A DNA stretch of 64,000 bases from CAVXHQ01 sp963789535 (lineage in GTDB: Bacteria > Pseudomonadota > Alphaproteobacteria > Rhodobacterales > Rhodobacteraceae), in NCBI GenBank assembly GCA_963789535.1, contig CAWBKU010000005.1:806001-870000 (forward strand), given 5' to 3'. Below, in pieces: positions 53,743 to 61,948 of this stretch. The translations under genes were made by a program, and so were the position numbers. Under the pieces are notes generated by a model. The model saw only the letters and a list, made by a program, of their open reading frames with translations. It was not told where the DNA came from and did not search any database. How positions within the stretch are numbered: position 1 is the first letter of the stretch; each line of letters starts with the position of its first letter.

Positions 53743-54616
53743 ATTCGAGGCGTCGTTGCGCGCGGCGTCCGCCCGGACGCAGTCGGCGCTGGACATTGCG
53801 ATCACCGAGGGCGCGACGCTCGGCGACCTCCCCGTCGTGCAGGCGATGCGCTATGCGGTGACGGGCGGCAAGGGCCTGCGCGGGTTTCTGGTTATCGAGG
53901 GCGCGCGCCTTTGCGGCATCGGTCCCGACCGCGCCCGCTGGCCCGCCGCCGCGATCGAGGCGCTGCACGCCTATAGCCTCATCCACGACGACCTGCCCTG
54001 CATGGACGACGACGCCCTGCGCCGTGGCCAGCCCACCGTCCACCGCAAATGGGACGAGGCGACGGCGGTTCTGGCCGGGGATGCGCTGCACTCCCTCGCC
54101 TTCGGCCTCTGCGTCCGCGATGAGGTCGGCACCGCCGAAGTGCGCGTGGCCCTCGTCGCCAGCCTCGCACAAGCCGCAGGTGCCGGCGGCATGGTCGGCG
54201 GCCAGGCCCTCGACATCGCCGCCGAAACCGCCGCCGTCCCTCTTACGTTGCCGCAGATCGAGACCCTGCAACAGGCCAAGACCGGCGCCCTTATCCGCTG
54301 GGCCGCGCAGGCGGGCGCGCACCTGTCCGGCACCAACCCCGCCCCCTTCGCGGCCTACGCCCGCGCCCTCGGCCTCGCCTTCCAGATCACCGACGACATC
54401 CTCGACGTCACAGGGGACGCCGGGTTGGTCGGCAAGGCGGTGGGCAAGGACGCGAGCGCGGGCAAGGCGACGTTCGTGTCGCTCATGGGGCTGGACGCGG
54501 CGCGGGCGCGGGCAGGGGCGCTGGTAGAAGAGGCGTGTGGGGCGCTGGACGGGTTCGGGGCGGAGGCGGAGGTGTTGCGAGAGGCGGCGCGGTTCGTTGT
54601 GGCGCGGCGGTCGTGA
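53735..54616 (+). CDS. ispA: Polyprenyl (farnesyl/geranylgeranyl) diphosphate synthase
   Basis: 293 aa. First aspartate-rich motif in HDDLPCMDDDALRRGQPT, second in FQITDDILDVTGDAG, and GGKGLRGFL for the isopentenyl-diphosphate site. The four-residue spacing in the first motif is that of bacterial farnesyl synthases. It condenses IPP with allylic diphosphates. The start lies inside xseB. dxs, which often follows ispA in Rhodobacterales, is absent; an AT-rich islet follows instead. Confidence 0.9.
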   Translation: MSEFEASLRAASARTQSALDIAITEGATLGDLPVVQAMRYAVTGGKGLRGFLVIEGARLCGIGPDRARWPAAAIEALHAYSLIHDDLPCMDDDALRRGQPTVHRKWDEATAVLAGDALHSLAFGLCVRDEVGTAEVRVALVASLAQAAGAGGMVGGQALDIAAETAAVPLTLPQIETLQQAKTGALIRWAAQAGAHLSGTNPAPFAAYARALGLAFQITDDILDVTGDAGLVGKAVGKDASAGKATFVSLMGLDAARARAGALVEEACGALDGFGAEAEVLREAARFVVARRS

Positions 54617-54917
54617 GCGGCTCGGCGTCTGCGATCAGTTCTGAATGGTCAATAGGGAGCCGGTGCACTGAACTTGGGCCGCAGGGCAAGGCGCCGACAA
54701 ACAAGGAGAGAAACAAACTTTCAACTCCTGCCATGGTTTTTAATCGTGGACTTTGAATCCGTCGACCGAAGACATTCCTGCATTTGTCACAAGCGATGGT
54801 TTTTGGAAGCGCTCCGACCATTAAGCGGCCGAACTTACAATCATTGGCTGTATGGGAAACCAAAGGGCAGCGCCTTGGAATATAGCTAAAATCCGATACT
54901 TTGAAAGGATAACGCCA
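54617..54917. other. 301-bp left part of the AT-rich islet, no gene
   Basis: Base composition falls sharply soon after the ispA stop (from about 54640). Short ORFs here lack similarity to anything I recognise. GAAAGGAT at 54903-54910 is the ribosome site of the following gene. No transposase, att-like repeat pair or tRNA is visible. Confidence 0.5.
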
Positions 54918-55460
54918 ATGAATGACTACTTAAACACTCGCGATGACGCCGCCTTGGATATGCTCATCAAACGTAGCGAGGCGGTAGAAAAATTGTCTCC
55001 AGAACAGCAGAAAAATCTAGACAAAGCAAAGCGCATAATGGCCGAACGTAGTGCCGTTAAGGTAGCAGCGCATTTCGACATCAAACGCGCTATAGACCAC
55101 CTGAGCACGGTGGCCAAGGAAGGTCGTCTTTGCAGCTATAAAGAAGTGGCCATTGCCTGCATCAACGACCCAAAAACAGAGTGGTCGACTTATTATCGAA
55201 AAATCGGCGGTCCGAGTGGGCTTATGCAATCGATCATTCGCCACTGCGCTGCTAACGGATTGCCGCAGTTCACTTCGCTAGTGGTTCGACGGGATGAAGT
55301 CGAAGCGGGTCCAGAAGTTCTACCAAATCGCGAAGGAGAAGCCGAATACGGTTTCAAGCGCGGCATGGTTAGTGAAGGTTTGGCAGGGCAAGGCATCGAC
55401 ACTGATGCGCTAATTCTAGAGCACAGACGGGCTTGCTTCGATTGGGCAAGTGGTTCTTAA
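54918..55460 (+). CDS. Orphan protein in AT-rich islet
   Basis: 180 aa from the ATG at 54918, preceded by GAAAGGAT; an earlier in-frame start at 54852 has no such site. G+C is 44% over 54901-55020 by hand count against 67% over 56401-56460, with AT-ending codons unlike its neighbours, so recent transfer is likely. The C-terminal half has LCSYKEVAIACINDP, a conserved-looking IRHCAANGLPQFTSLVV, and VLPNREGEAEYGF, a pattern I associate with small stand-alone domains in mobile regions. Function unknown. Confidence 0.7.
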   Translation: MNDYLNTRDDAALDMLIKRSEAVEKLSPEQQKNLDKAKRIMAERSAVKVAAHFDIKRAIDHLSTVAKEGRLCSYKEVAIACINDPKTEWSTYYRKIGGPSGLMQSIIRHCAANGLPQFTSLVVRRDEVEAGPEVLPNREGEAEYGFKRGMVSEGLAGQGIDTDALILEHRRACFDWASGS

Positions 55461-55507
55461 TGTATTAAGAATATGAGGCTCTTCAAAAAAATTTCGAAAA
55501 TCTCTTT

Positions 55508-55527
55508 CCAAGAACGACTGTTCTTGG
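55508..55527. terminator. Perfect hairpin after the islet gene
   Basis: CCAAGAAC-GACT-GTTCTTGG, eight-base arms and four-base loop, 47 bp after the orphan gene stop. No T-run follows; it is nevertheless the best terminator candidate between this gene and the convergent SDR gene. Confidence 0.5.
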
Positions 55528-55595
55528 CGGACGCCCATGTAATTACCTTTGGTGCGCCGACATTGGGTTCTCACATTGCCCATCACCGCTAAAAT

Positions 55596-56447
55596 TCAAT
55601 CAAGCCCCTCCCCCTTCAAAACCCCCCGCAACCCCGCCCGATAATCCGGATACCGCAGCACGACCCCCAGCTCCTCCTTGATCCGCCGGTTCGACACCTT
55701 CTTGCTCTCGGCATAGAAACTCCGCGCCATCGGCGTCATCTCCGCGTCCTCGAACGCGACGGCCTCCGGCACCGGCAGTCCCAGCAGCCGCGCCGCCTCG
55801 GCGATCACGTCCTGCGGCGGGGCGGGATCGTCGTCGCAGACGTTATAGGCCGCTCCCGGATTGGGCGCCCGGATCGAGGCCCACAGCACCTGCGCGATAT
55901 CCTCGACATGCGTGCGGCTGAACACCTGCCCCGGCTTCACGATCCGCCGCGCCGTGCCGGCCCGCACCTTGGCGAACGGCCCGCGCCCGGGGCCATAGAT
56001 TCCCGCGAGCCGGAATATATGCAGCGGCAGGCCTAACGCCGCCCACGCCGCCTCGGCCTTCACCCGCGCCCGCCCCCGGTCCGTGGCGGGCGACAGCGGA
56101 CTGTCCTCCGTCACCCAGCCGCCGTCATGGTCGCCGTAGACGCCGGTCGTCGACAGATACCCGACCCATTCATACCTGTCCCGCCGCGCCGCGATCTCGT
56201 CCGCCAATTCCCGCAGCACCGGGTCGCCCTCCGCATCGGGTGCTGCGGAAATCAACAGATGCGTCGCCGCGTCCAGCGCCGGGGCCATATCCGCGCCGGG
56301 CCAGATCCGCGGCTCGGTCCCCTGCGCCAGCAGCATCGCCGCCTTGCCCTCGTCCCGCGTCGTGCCGATCACGCGCCAGGCGTCGGGCAGGATGCGCGCC
56401 AGCGCCTGCGCCGAATAGCCATGGCCGAACGACAGCAGCGTCGGCAT
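55596..56447 (-). CDS. SDR-family NAD-dependent epimerase/dehydratase (YeeZ-like)
   Basis: 283 aa from the ATG ending at 56447. Atypical extended SDR: dinucleotide start SFGHGYSAQALARIL, catalytic region around YLSTTGVYGDHDGGWV, and IFRLAGIYGPGRGPFAKV. Relatives of E. coli YeeZ are common in alphaproteobacteria with unknown substrate. The start overlaps the CaiD-like stop by one base, so it belongs to the same transcript. Confidence 0.8.
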   Translation of the reverse strand: MPTLLSFGHGYSAQALARILPDAWRVIGTTRDEGKAAMLLAQGTEPRIWPGADMAPALDAATHLLISAAPDAEGDPVLRELADEIAARRDRYEWVGYLSTTGVYGDHDGGWVTEDSPLSPATDRGRARVKAEAAWAALGLPLHIFRLAGIYGPGRGPFAKVRAGTARRIVKPGQVFSRTHVEDIAQVLWASIRAPNPGAAYNVCDDDPAPPQDVIAEAARLLGLPVPEAVAFEDAEMTPMARSFYAESKKVSNRRIKEELGVVLRYPDYRAGLRGVLKGEGLD

Positions 56448-57241
56448 CAGCGCCCTTTCCAGACCGGATCGCGCTTTTCGGAGAACGCCTTCGCGCCCTC
56501 CTTCTGGTCCTCGCTGGTATAGAGCCGCTCGACCGTCGCGAACTGGCTCTTGCCGATGCGGTTCATCCCCTCCTGGAACGACAGGACCTCCGCCGCGCGG
56601 ATGATCTCCTTGAACGCCGCGTAGACCAGCGGCGGCCCGGCGGCGAGCAGGCGGGCGAGATCCCAGATCGCCCCCTCGAGCGCGTCCGGCGCCACCACCT
56701 CGCGCAACAGGCCCCAGCGCAGCGCCTCGTCCGCATCGAACCAGCGCCCGGTCAACAGCAGGTCCATCGCCACGTGATAGGGAATGCGTTTCGGCAGTTT
56801 CAGCGCCGCCGCATCCGCCACCGTGCCCGACCGGATCTCGGGCAGCGCAAAGGTCGCGTTCGACGACGCCATGATCAGGTCGCACGACAGCGCCAGTTCC
56901 AGCCCGCCGCCGCAGCAGATGCCGTTCACCGCGCAGATCACCGGCTTGTTCAGATGCGGCAGTTCCTGCAATCCGCCGAACCCGCCGACGCCATAGTCGC
57001 CGTCGACCGCGTCCCCCTCCGCCGCCGCCTTGAGGTCCCAGCCGGCGCAAAAGAACTTCTCTCCCGCCGCGCGCAGGATGCAGACCCGCAGCGCGTCGTC
57101 GTCGCGGAACGCCCGGAACGTCTCGCCCATCAGGCGCGAGGTCGCGAGGTCGATGGCGTTCGCCTTGGGCCGGTCGAGCACCACCTCGAGGATCGCCCCC
57201 TCGCGCCGGGTGCGGATCGGGCCGGTCTGGTCATCGCTCAT
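56447..57241 (-). CDS. caiD: Enoyl-CoA hydratase/isomerase, CaiD (carnitinyl-CoA dehydratase)-like
   Basis: 264 aa from the ATG ending at 57241. Crotonase fold with the oxyanion-hole segment FFCAGWDLKAAAEG and AVNGICCGGGLELALSCDLI; a catalytic Glu sits in LPEIRSGTVADAA. The FCAGWDLK form and 264-aa length suit CaiD-type hydratases. Start overlaps the ligase stop by four bases. With the acyl-CoA ligase and CaiA-like dehydrogenase upstream it forms an acyl-CoA pathway; carnitine/crotonobetaine is a guess. Confidence 0.78.
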   Translation of the reverse strand: MSDDQTGPIRTRREGAILEVVLDRPKANAIDLATSRLMGETFRAFRDDDALRVCILRAAGEKFFCAGWDLKAAAEGDAVDGDYGVGGFGGLQELPHLNKPVICAVNGICCGGGLELALSCDLIMASSNATFALPEIRSGTVADAAALKLPKRIPYHVAMDLLLTGRWFDADEALRWGLLREVVAPDALEGAIWDLARLLAAGPPLVYAAFKEIIRAAEVLSFQEGMNRIGKSQFATVERLYTSEDQKEGAKAFSEKRDPVWKGR

Positions 57242-59256
57242 CGGGGGGCCTTTCGGATCAGGGCATCGACGGCGATGGCACCGTCCGGCAGACACATCAG
57301 CGGATTGACCTCCACCTCCGTTACCGTGGCCGCATTGGCAACCACATAGGCCTCCATCGCCCGCACGGCGGCATGGATCGCGGCCCGGTCCGCCCCCGGC
57401 CTGCCGCGATACCCCACCAGCAGCGGCGCCATCCGCAGGCTGTCGAGTGCTGCGTCCACCATCGCCGCTGTCACCGGCAACAGCAAGGACGCGGAATCCT
57501 CGAGGATCTCGGTCAGCACGCCCCCCGCCGCCAGCGTCAGGACGAACCCGTGTGCTGCGTCGCGGGTGACGCCCACCAGCAGTTCCGCCACAGCGCCCGT
57601 CACCATCTCCTCGACGAGGAACCTCTCGGCCCCCATCGCCGCCGCGGCCCGGTCCAGGTCCGCGTGGTCCAGACCCAGCGCCACGCCCCCCGCCTCCGAT
57701 TTGTGCGCCAGCCCCTCCGCCTTCAGCGCCAGCGGTGCTTTCAGTCCTGCCGCCACCGCCGCAAGATCGCCCCGCCCCGCCCGGCGCGATGCCGGCACCA
57801 CGAGGCCATGCGCCGCCAGCGCCGCCTTGGCCGCCGCTTCGCCCACCGTCACGGGCGCCACGGGGTCCGCCCCCGGCATGAGCAGGTCCGGCGCGTCTGG
57901 CGTCACCGGCGTCGCGGCCAGCGCGAAGGCGGCGAAGGCCTCCGCGAGGCCGTTCATCGGCGTGACCCCGCCCGCCGAAAGCGTCGCGGCCACATCCTCG
58001 GGCATCAATTCCGGCAAGGTTGCCACCATCGCCAGCGGTCGCCCGGTCGCCGCGCGCGCCGCCAGTGCCGCCTCGGTCGCGCAGACCCAGTCCGCCGGAT
58101 CGCAGCGGTCCGCCCGCGGATAATCGACGATGAGCGCCGTGATCGCCACCGCCGGATCCGCCATAGCCCCGAACGCCCGTGCCATCGCGGCCGTATCGCG
58201 CCAGATATAGGTGTGATAATCCAGCGGGTTGGCCAGCGTCACCTTCTGCCCCAGCGCCGCGAACAGGGCCGTCTGTTGCACTTCCGTCAGCGCCGGAAAC
58301 CGCAGCCCCGCCGCCTGACCCATATCCGCCGAAAGCGACGCCTCTCCCCCGGAACACGAGATCGTCGCGATCCCGCGCCCTTCCAGCCGCCCGGTCCCAT
58401 GCAGCAGCTTCAGCGTCTCGAGGAACACCGGCAACGTCTCGGCCCGCAGGATGCCGAGCCGCGCCAGAAGGGCGCCTGCCCCCGCATCCGCCCCCGCCAG
58501 CGAGGCCGTATGCGACACCGTCGCCGCCCGCGCCTCCGCCGACCGCCCGACCTTCAGCGCCACCAGCGGCACGCCCCGTGCGGTCGCCGCCCGCGCCAGC
58601 GCCTGCCATTCCGCCAGATTGCCGAACCCCTCGATATGCAGCCCGATCGCCGTGACGCGGGCATCGTCCAGCAAAGCCAGCGCCACCGCAGCCTGCGAGG
58701 TCTGGGCCTGATTACCGCAGGTGACGATATAGGCGATGGGCAACGCCCGGGCCTGCATCGTCAGGTTGATCGCGATGTTCGACGACTGCGTCAGGATCGC
58801 GACGCCGCGGTCCACCGGCAGACAGCCATGCTGGTCCGGCCACAGCAGCGCGCCATCGAGCGCGTTGATGAACCCATAGCAATTCGGCCCCAGCACCGGC
58901 ATTTCGCCCGCCGCCGCCAGCAGCGCGCGGTTCCGCTCCGCCCCGTCCCCGACCTCGGCAAACCCGCTGGCGAAACACACCGTCCCGCCCGCGCCCATCT
59001 CGGCAAGCTGGCCCACCACCGCCACCGTCGCGTCCCGGTTGACCCCGACGAAGGCCGCATCCGGCGCCGACGGAAGGTCGTTCATCGCCGCCACCGCCCG
59101 CCGCCCACCGACTTCTCCCGCCGTCGGGTGCACCGGCCAGATTGCCCCGCCGAACCCCGCCTTGACCAATTGTCCGACCACCGCCGCACACCACGCCCCG
59201 CCGCCGACGACGGCGACGCTTTGCGGACGCAACAGCCGGGACAGGTCGCGCGTCAT
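57238..59256 (-). CDS. NDP-forming acyl-CoA synthetase (acetate-CoA ligase family)
   Basis: 672 aa from the ATG ending at 59256. Domains in order: CoA-binding (SVAVVGGGAWCAAVVGQLVK, residues ~1-130), two succinyl-CoA-ligase-like flavodoxin domains with LTQSSNIAINL and the phospho-histidine region TVSHTASLAG (~150-430), and a C-terminal ATP-grasp with LKAEGLAHKSEAGGVALGL (~460-670). It ligates CoA to an acid with ATP or GTP and is reversible. Links CaiA- and CaiD-like genes. Confidence 0.88.
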   Translation of the reverse strand: MTRDLSRLLRPQSVAVVGGGAWCAAVVGQLVKAGFGGAIWPVHPTAGEVGGRRAVAAMNDLPSAPDAAFVGVNRDATVAVVGQLAEMGAGGTVCFASGFAEVGDGAERNRALLAAAGEMPVLGPNCYGFINALDGALLWPDQHGCLPVDRGVAILTQSSNIAINLTMQARALPIAYIVTCGNQAQTSQAAVALALLDDARVTAIGLHIEGFGNLAEWQALARAATARGVPLVALKVGRSAEARAATVSHTASLAGADAGAGALLARLGILRAETLPVFLETLKLLHGTGRLEGRGIATISCSGGEASLSADMGQAAGLRFPALTEVQQTALFAALGQKVTLANPLDYHTYIWRDTAAMARAFGAMADPAVAITALIVDYPRADRCDPADWVCATEAALAARAATGRPLAMVATLPELMPEDVAATLSAGGVTPMNGLAEAFAAFALAATPVTPDAPDLLMPGADPVAPVTVGEAAAKAALAAHGLVVPASRRAGRGDLAAVAAGLKAPLALKAEGLAHKSEAGGVALGLDHADLDRAAAAMGAERFLVEEMVTGAVAELLVGVTRDAAHGFVLTLAAGGVLTEILEDSASLLLPVTAAMVDAALDSLRMAPLLVGYRGRPGADRAAIHAAVRAMEAYVVANAATVTEVEVNPLMCLPDGAIAVDALIRKAPR

Positions 59257-59288
59257 GGGCGCCACCCGCGCGCGGGGCAAAGTGCGGA

Positions 59289-59322
59289 CCCTCCGGGGGG
59301 GATATTTTCAGACCCAAAGAAG
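59289..59322 (+). repeat. Dispersed intergenic repeat A, copy 3
   Basis: Contains GGGGGATATTTTCAGACCCA followed by AAGAAGC. Same family as copies at 2996 and 8038, and pairs with an inverted copy 160 bp away. Confidence 0.5.
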
Positions 59323-59481
59323 CAACGCTTCGTTAACCAGAATCGTCGATCATGATTCCACGGTACAGGCGGGGACGCCGATGACCGTACCCGAAGAAGC
59401 CCCCCGCGCAGTCTGACTGTCGGGGGGTGATCTCGGCCCGTTGACAGGACGACGTGTTCCGTCAGGGCACCACGCCCCCGT

Positions 59482-59513
59482 CGTCTTTGGGTCCGAAATA
59501 TCCCGGGGGGTGC
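59482..59513 (-). repeat. Dispersed intergenic repeat A, copy 4 (inverted)
   Basis: Plus strand reads GTCTTTGGGTCCGAAATATC then CCGGGGGG, the reverse complement of the repeat A core. With copy 3 it could fold into a long interrupted stem. Confidence 0.5.
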
Positions 59514-59620
59514 GGGGGCGTCGTCCATCGTCCTCGGACCGATAGCGGACAATGGACGACCCCTACTTCGGTCGACGACGAACAGTCGGCGAAACCGCTC
59601 TTGTGCCCCACGCCCGCCAT

Positions 59621-60781
59621 TCAGCTCCCCAGTGGCCGCAACAGATCGCGGCTGATGATGTGGCGCTGGATCTCGCTCGTTCCGTCCCAGATCCGCTCGA
59701 CCCGCGCGTCGCGCCAGAACCGCTCCAGCGGCAGGTCGTCCATCAGGCCCATCCCGCCGTGCACCTGAATCGCCGCATCCGTCACCCGCGCCAGCATCTC
59801 GGAGGCATAGAGCTTGGCCGACGCGATCTCGCGGTTCGCGGGCAGGCCCCGGTCCAGCCGGTCGGCGGCGGCGAGCGTCAGGAGGTCCGCGGCGTCGATC
59901 TCGGTGATCATGTCGGCGAGCTGGAACGACACCCCCTGAAACCGGCCGATCGGCTGGCCGAACTGCTCGCGCTGGGCCGCATAGGACAGCGCCAGGTCGA
60001 ACACCCGCCGCGCCCGGCCGACGCACATCGTCGCCACCGTGATCCGGGTCGCATAGAGCCAGGTGTTCATCACCTCGAACCCGCCGTCCACCGCGCCCAG
60101 CACCGCCGCATCCGGCAGGCGGCAGTCGTCGAACTCGAGGATCATGTTGTGATAGCCCCGGTGCGAGACCGACCTGTAGCCGTCCCTGATGGTGAACCCC
60201 GGTGTGCCGCGATCGACGAGGAACGTCGTGATCCGCTTCTTCGGGCCGCGCGGCGTCGCGTCCTCGCCAGTCGCGCAAAAGACGATCACGAAATCGGCGT
60301 GTTCGGCGCCCGAGATGAAATGCTTGGTGCCGTTCAGCACCCAGTCGCCGCCGTCCCGTCGCGCCGCGCAGGACATCGAGCGGACGTCCGACCCCGCACC
60401 CGGTTCGGTCATCGCCAGCGCGTCCATCTTCTCGCCCCGCACCGCCGGATCGCGGTATTGCTCGATCTGCGCACCCTCGCAGGCCATCAGGATGTTCTGC
60501 GGCCGCCCGAAGAAATGCGTGAGCGCCATCGACCCGCGCCCCAGCTCGCGCTCCACCAGCGCGAATTCCAGGTGGTTCAGGCCCGCGCCCCCCGCGCTTT
60601 CGGGAAAGTTGCAGGCGTAGAAGCCGAGGTCCAGCGTCTTGCGCCGGATTTCCTGCGCGACCTCGACCGGCACCACGCCCGTCCGCTCGACCAGCGCCTC
60701 GTGCGGATATATCTCCTTTTCCACGAACGCCCGCACGGTGTCCGCGATCATCCCGTTCTCGTCCGTCAGGCCAAAGCGCAT
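59621..60781 (-). CDS. Acyl-CoA dehydrogenase, CaiA-like
   Basis: 386 aa from the ATG ending at 60781. ACAD fold: FAD/substrate motif AMTEPGAGSDVRSM, FISGAEHADF, the C-terminal helix region with IQVHGGMGLMDDLPLERFWRDAR and catalytic-region DGTSEIQRHII. The YACNFPESAGGAGL segment resembles crotonobetainyl-/short-branched-chain enzymes. It passes electrons to ETF (etfBA at 18.9-20.6 kb). Co-directional with the ligase/CaiD genes but separated by 364 bp. Confidence 0.85.
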   Translation of the reverse strand: MRFGLTDENGMIADTVRAFVEKEIYPHEALVERTGVVPVEVAQEIRRKTLDLGFYACNFPESAGGAGLNHLEFALVERELGRGSMALTHFFGRPQNILMACEGAQIEQYRDPAVRGEKMDALAMTEPGAGSDVRSMSCAARRDGGDWVLNGTKHFISGAEHADFVIVFCATGEDATPRGPKKRITTFLVDRGTPGFTIRDGYRSVSHRGYHNMILEFDDCRLPDAAVLGAVDGGFEVMNTWLYATRITVATMCVGRARRVFDLALSYAAQREQFGQPIGRFQGVSFQLADMITEIDAADLLTLAAADRLDRGLPANREIASAKLYASEMLARVTDAAIQVHGGMGLMDDLPLERFWRDARVERIWDGTSEIQRHIISRDLLRPLGS

Positions 60782-60853
60782 GTGTCCCCCTGCCGCCACG
60801 CTGTCAGGCGCCACGGCGCCGATCAAGCCGGAAACCGCTGCGCCGCGGTCGCT

Positions 60854-61830
60854 TTACGACAGCAGCCGCAGCAGCGCGCGTTCGGCGATGCGCAGTCCGC
60901 GCGTCTCGGGCAGCGCCCGGGTCAGGGCGGCGCGCTCGGCCTCCTCGGCCTCGGCGAGGGCGATGACGCCCGGATGGATATAGCTCATGCGCGCAATGGT
61001 CGGCGTATTGTGCAGTCGCGCGGCCGCCGCCCCTGACAGCGCCTTGATCGTCAGCGGACCGGGCTGCAACGCGACCTCGAGGGCGGCGGTCGACCCCGCC
61101 CAGGTCCGGAACGTCTTGGCCGTCATCCCTTCGGCCTCCGTGATGTCGGCCAGTCGGGCGTTCACCTGTTCGGAGGTGACGGCACGGGGGGCGCCGTCTT
61201 CGTCGATCCAGCTTATGAGGTCCTGCCCCGGCAGATCGTGCAGGTCGCCCAGCACGCGGGCGAGCCTGCGGTCGGTCAGGCGTTCGCGCACCTTCGTGCC
61301 GCCCTTGGCCGTATAGGCCAGCGTCAGGCCGCCTTTCGCCACCTTCAGGTGCCGCGACCGCAACGTCGTGGCCCCGAAACTGCCGTTCTCGGCGGCATAT
61401 TCGGGCGTGCCGATACGGATCGCGGTGCGGTCGATCAGCGCCAGGACGGCGGCGACGGCGAAATCCGGCTCGCCCGCCGCGCCGGACAGGTCGCGGCGAT
61501 GCGGCGGCGGATCGCGGGCAGGGCGGCGCCGAATGCGGCGAGGCGGTCGAATTTCGTCGCCTCGCGCGCGGCGCGCCAGTCGGGGTGATAGCGGTATTGC
61601 TTGCGCGCCCGGGCGTCGTGGCCGGTGGCGAGGAGGTGGCCGTTCGCGCGCGGCGTGATCCAGACGTCCTCGTAGGCCGGGGGCACGGCGAGGGCTGCGA
61701 TCCGCTTGCGCTCCGTCGCATCGTCGATGGTGGTGCCGTCGGGCGCGCGATAGCTGAACCCGCGGCCCTGCCGGTGGCGCGAGATGCCGGGGCGGCTGTC
61801 GGGATAATAGGTCAGGTGGGCGGGGGACAT
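60854..61830 (-). pseudogene. DNA topoisomerase IB, with a single-base frameshift
   Basis: Start MSPAHLTYYPDSRPGISRHR and the poxvirus-type IB N-domain are intact for about 112 codons. Near 61495 a C is missing from the minus-strand sequence ATCGCCGCGACCTG (expected GCCCGC), after which DLSGAAGEPDFAVAAVL and the catalytic domain (KFRTW-like TFRTWAGSTAAL, active Tyr in ARMSYIHPGVI) continue in the next frame to the stop at 60854. Corrected length about 325 aa, normal for the family. Relaxes supercoils by 3'-phosphotyrosyl cleavage. Error or true mutation undecided. Confidence 0.83.
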
Positions 61831-61948
61831 CGGCGGCTCCGGGCTGTGCGTCCGCCCGGTTGGGTCGGCCTCTCGGGACAGAACCCGCACGCCCTGCCTG
61901 CGGTTCCGGGTGTCTTGCAGCGGACATGCAAAGGTGAGATTGAGGGAA

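Larger units (their letters stand above)
59257..59620. other. 364-bp gap carrying an inverted pair of repeat A
   Basis: Holds repeat A copies at 59289-59322 (plus sense) and 59482-59513 (reverse sense), plus a GC hairpin CCCCCG/CGGGGG at about 59401-59426. A plus-strand ORF of 11 codons (59381) has no supporting context. Presumably contains the ligase promoter on the minus strand. Confidence 0.5.

Noticed and set aside
54483..54863. A 126-codon minus-strand ORF across the ispA end and islet
   Set aside because: It spans a compositional boundary, lacks a ribosome site and overlaps ispA antisense.
59381..59428. An 11-codon ORF followed by a GC hairpin, resembling a leader peptide with attenuator
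   Set aside because: No plus-strand structural gene follows, there is no T-run, and the peptide has no run of a regulatory amino acid.
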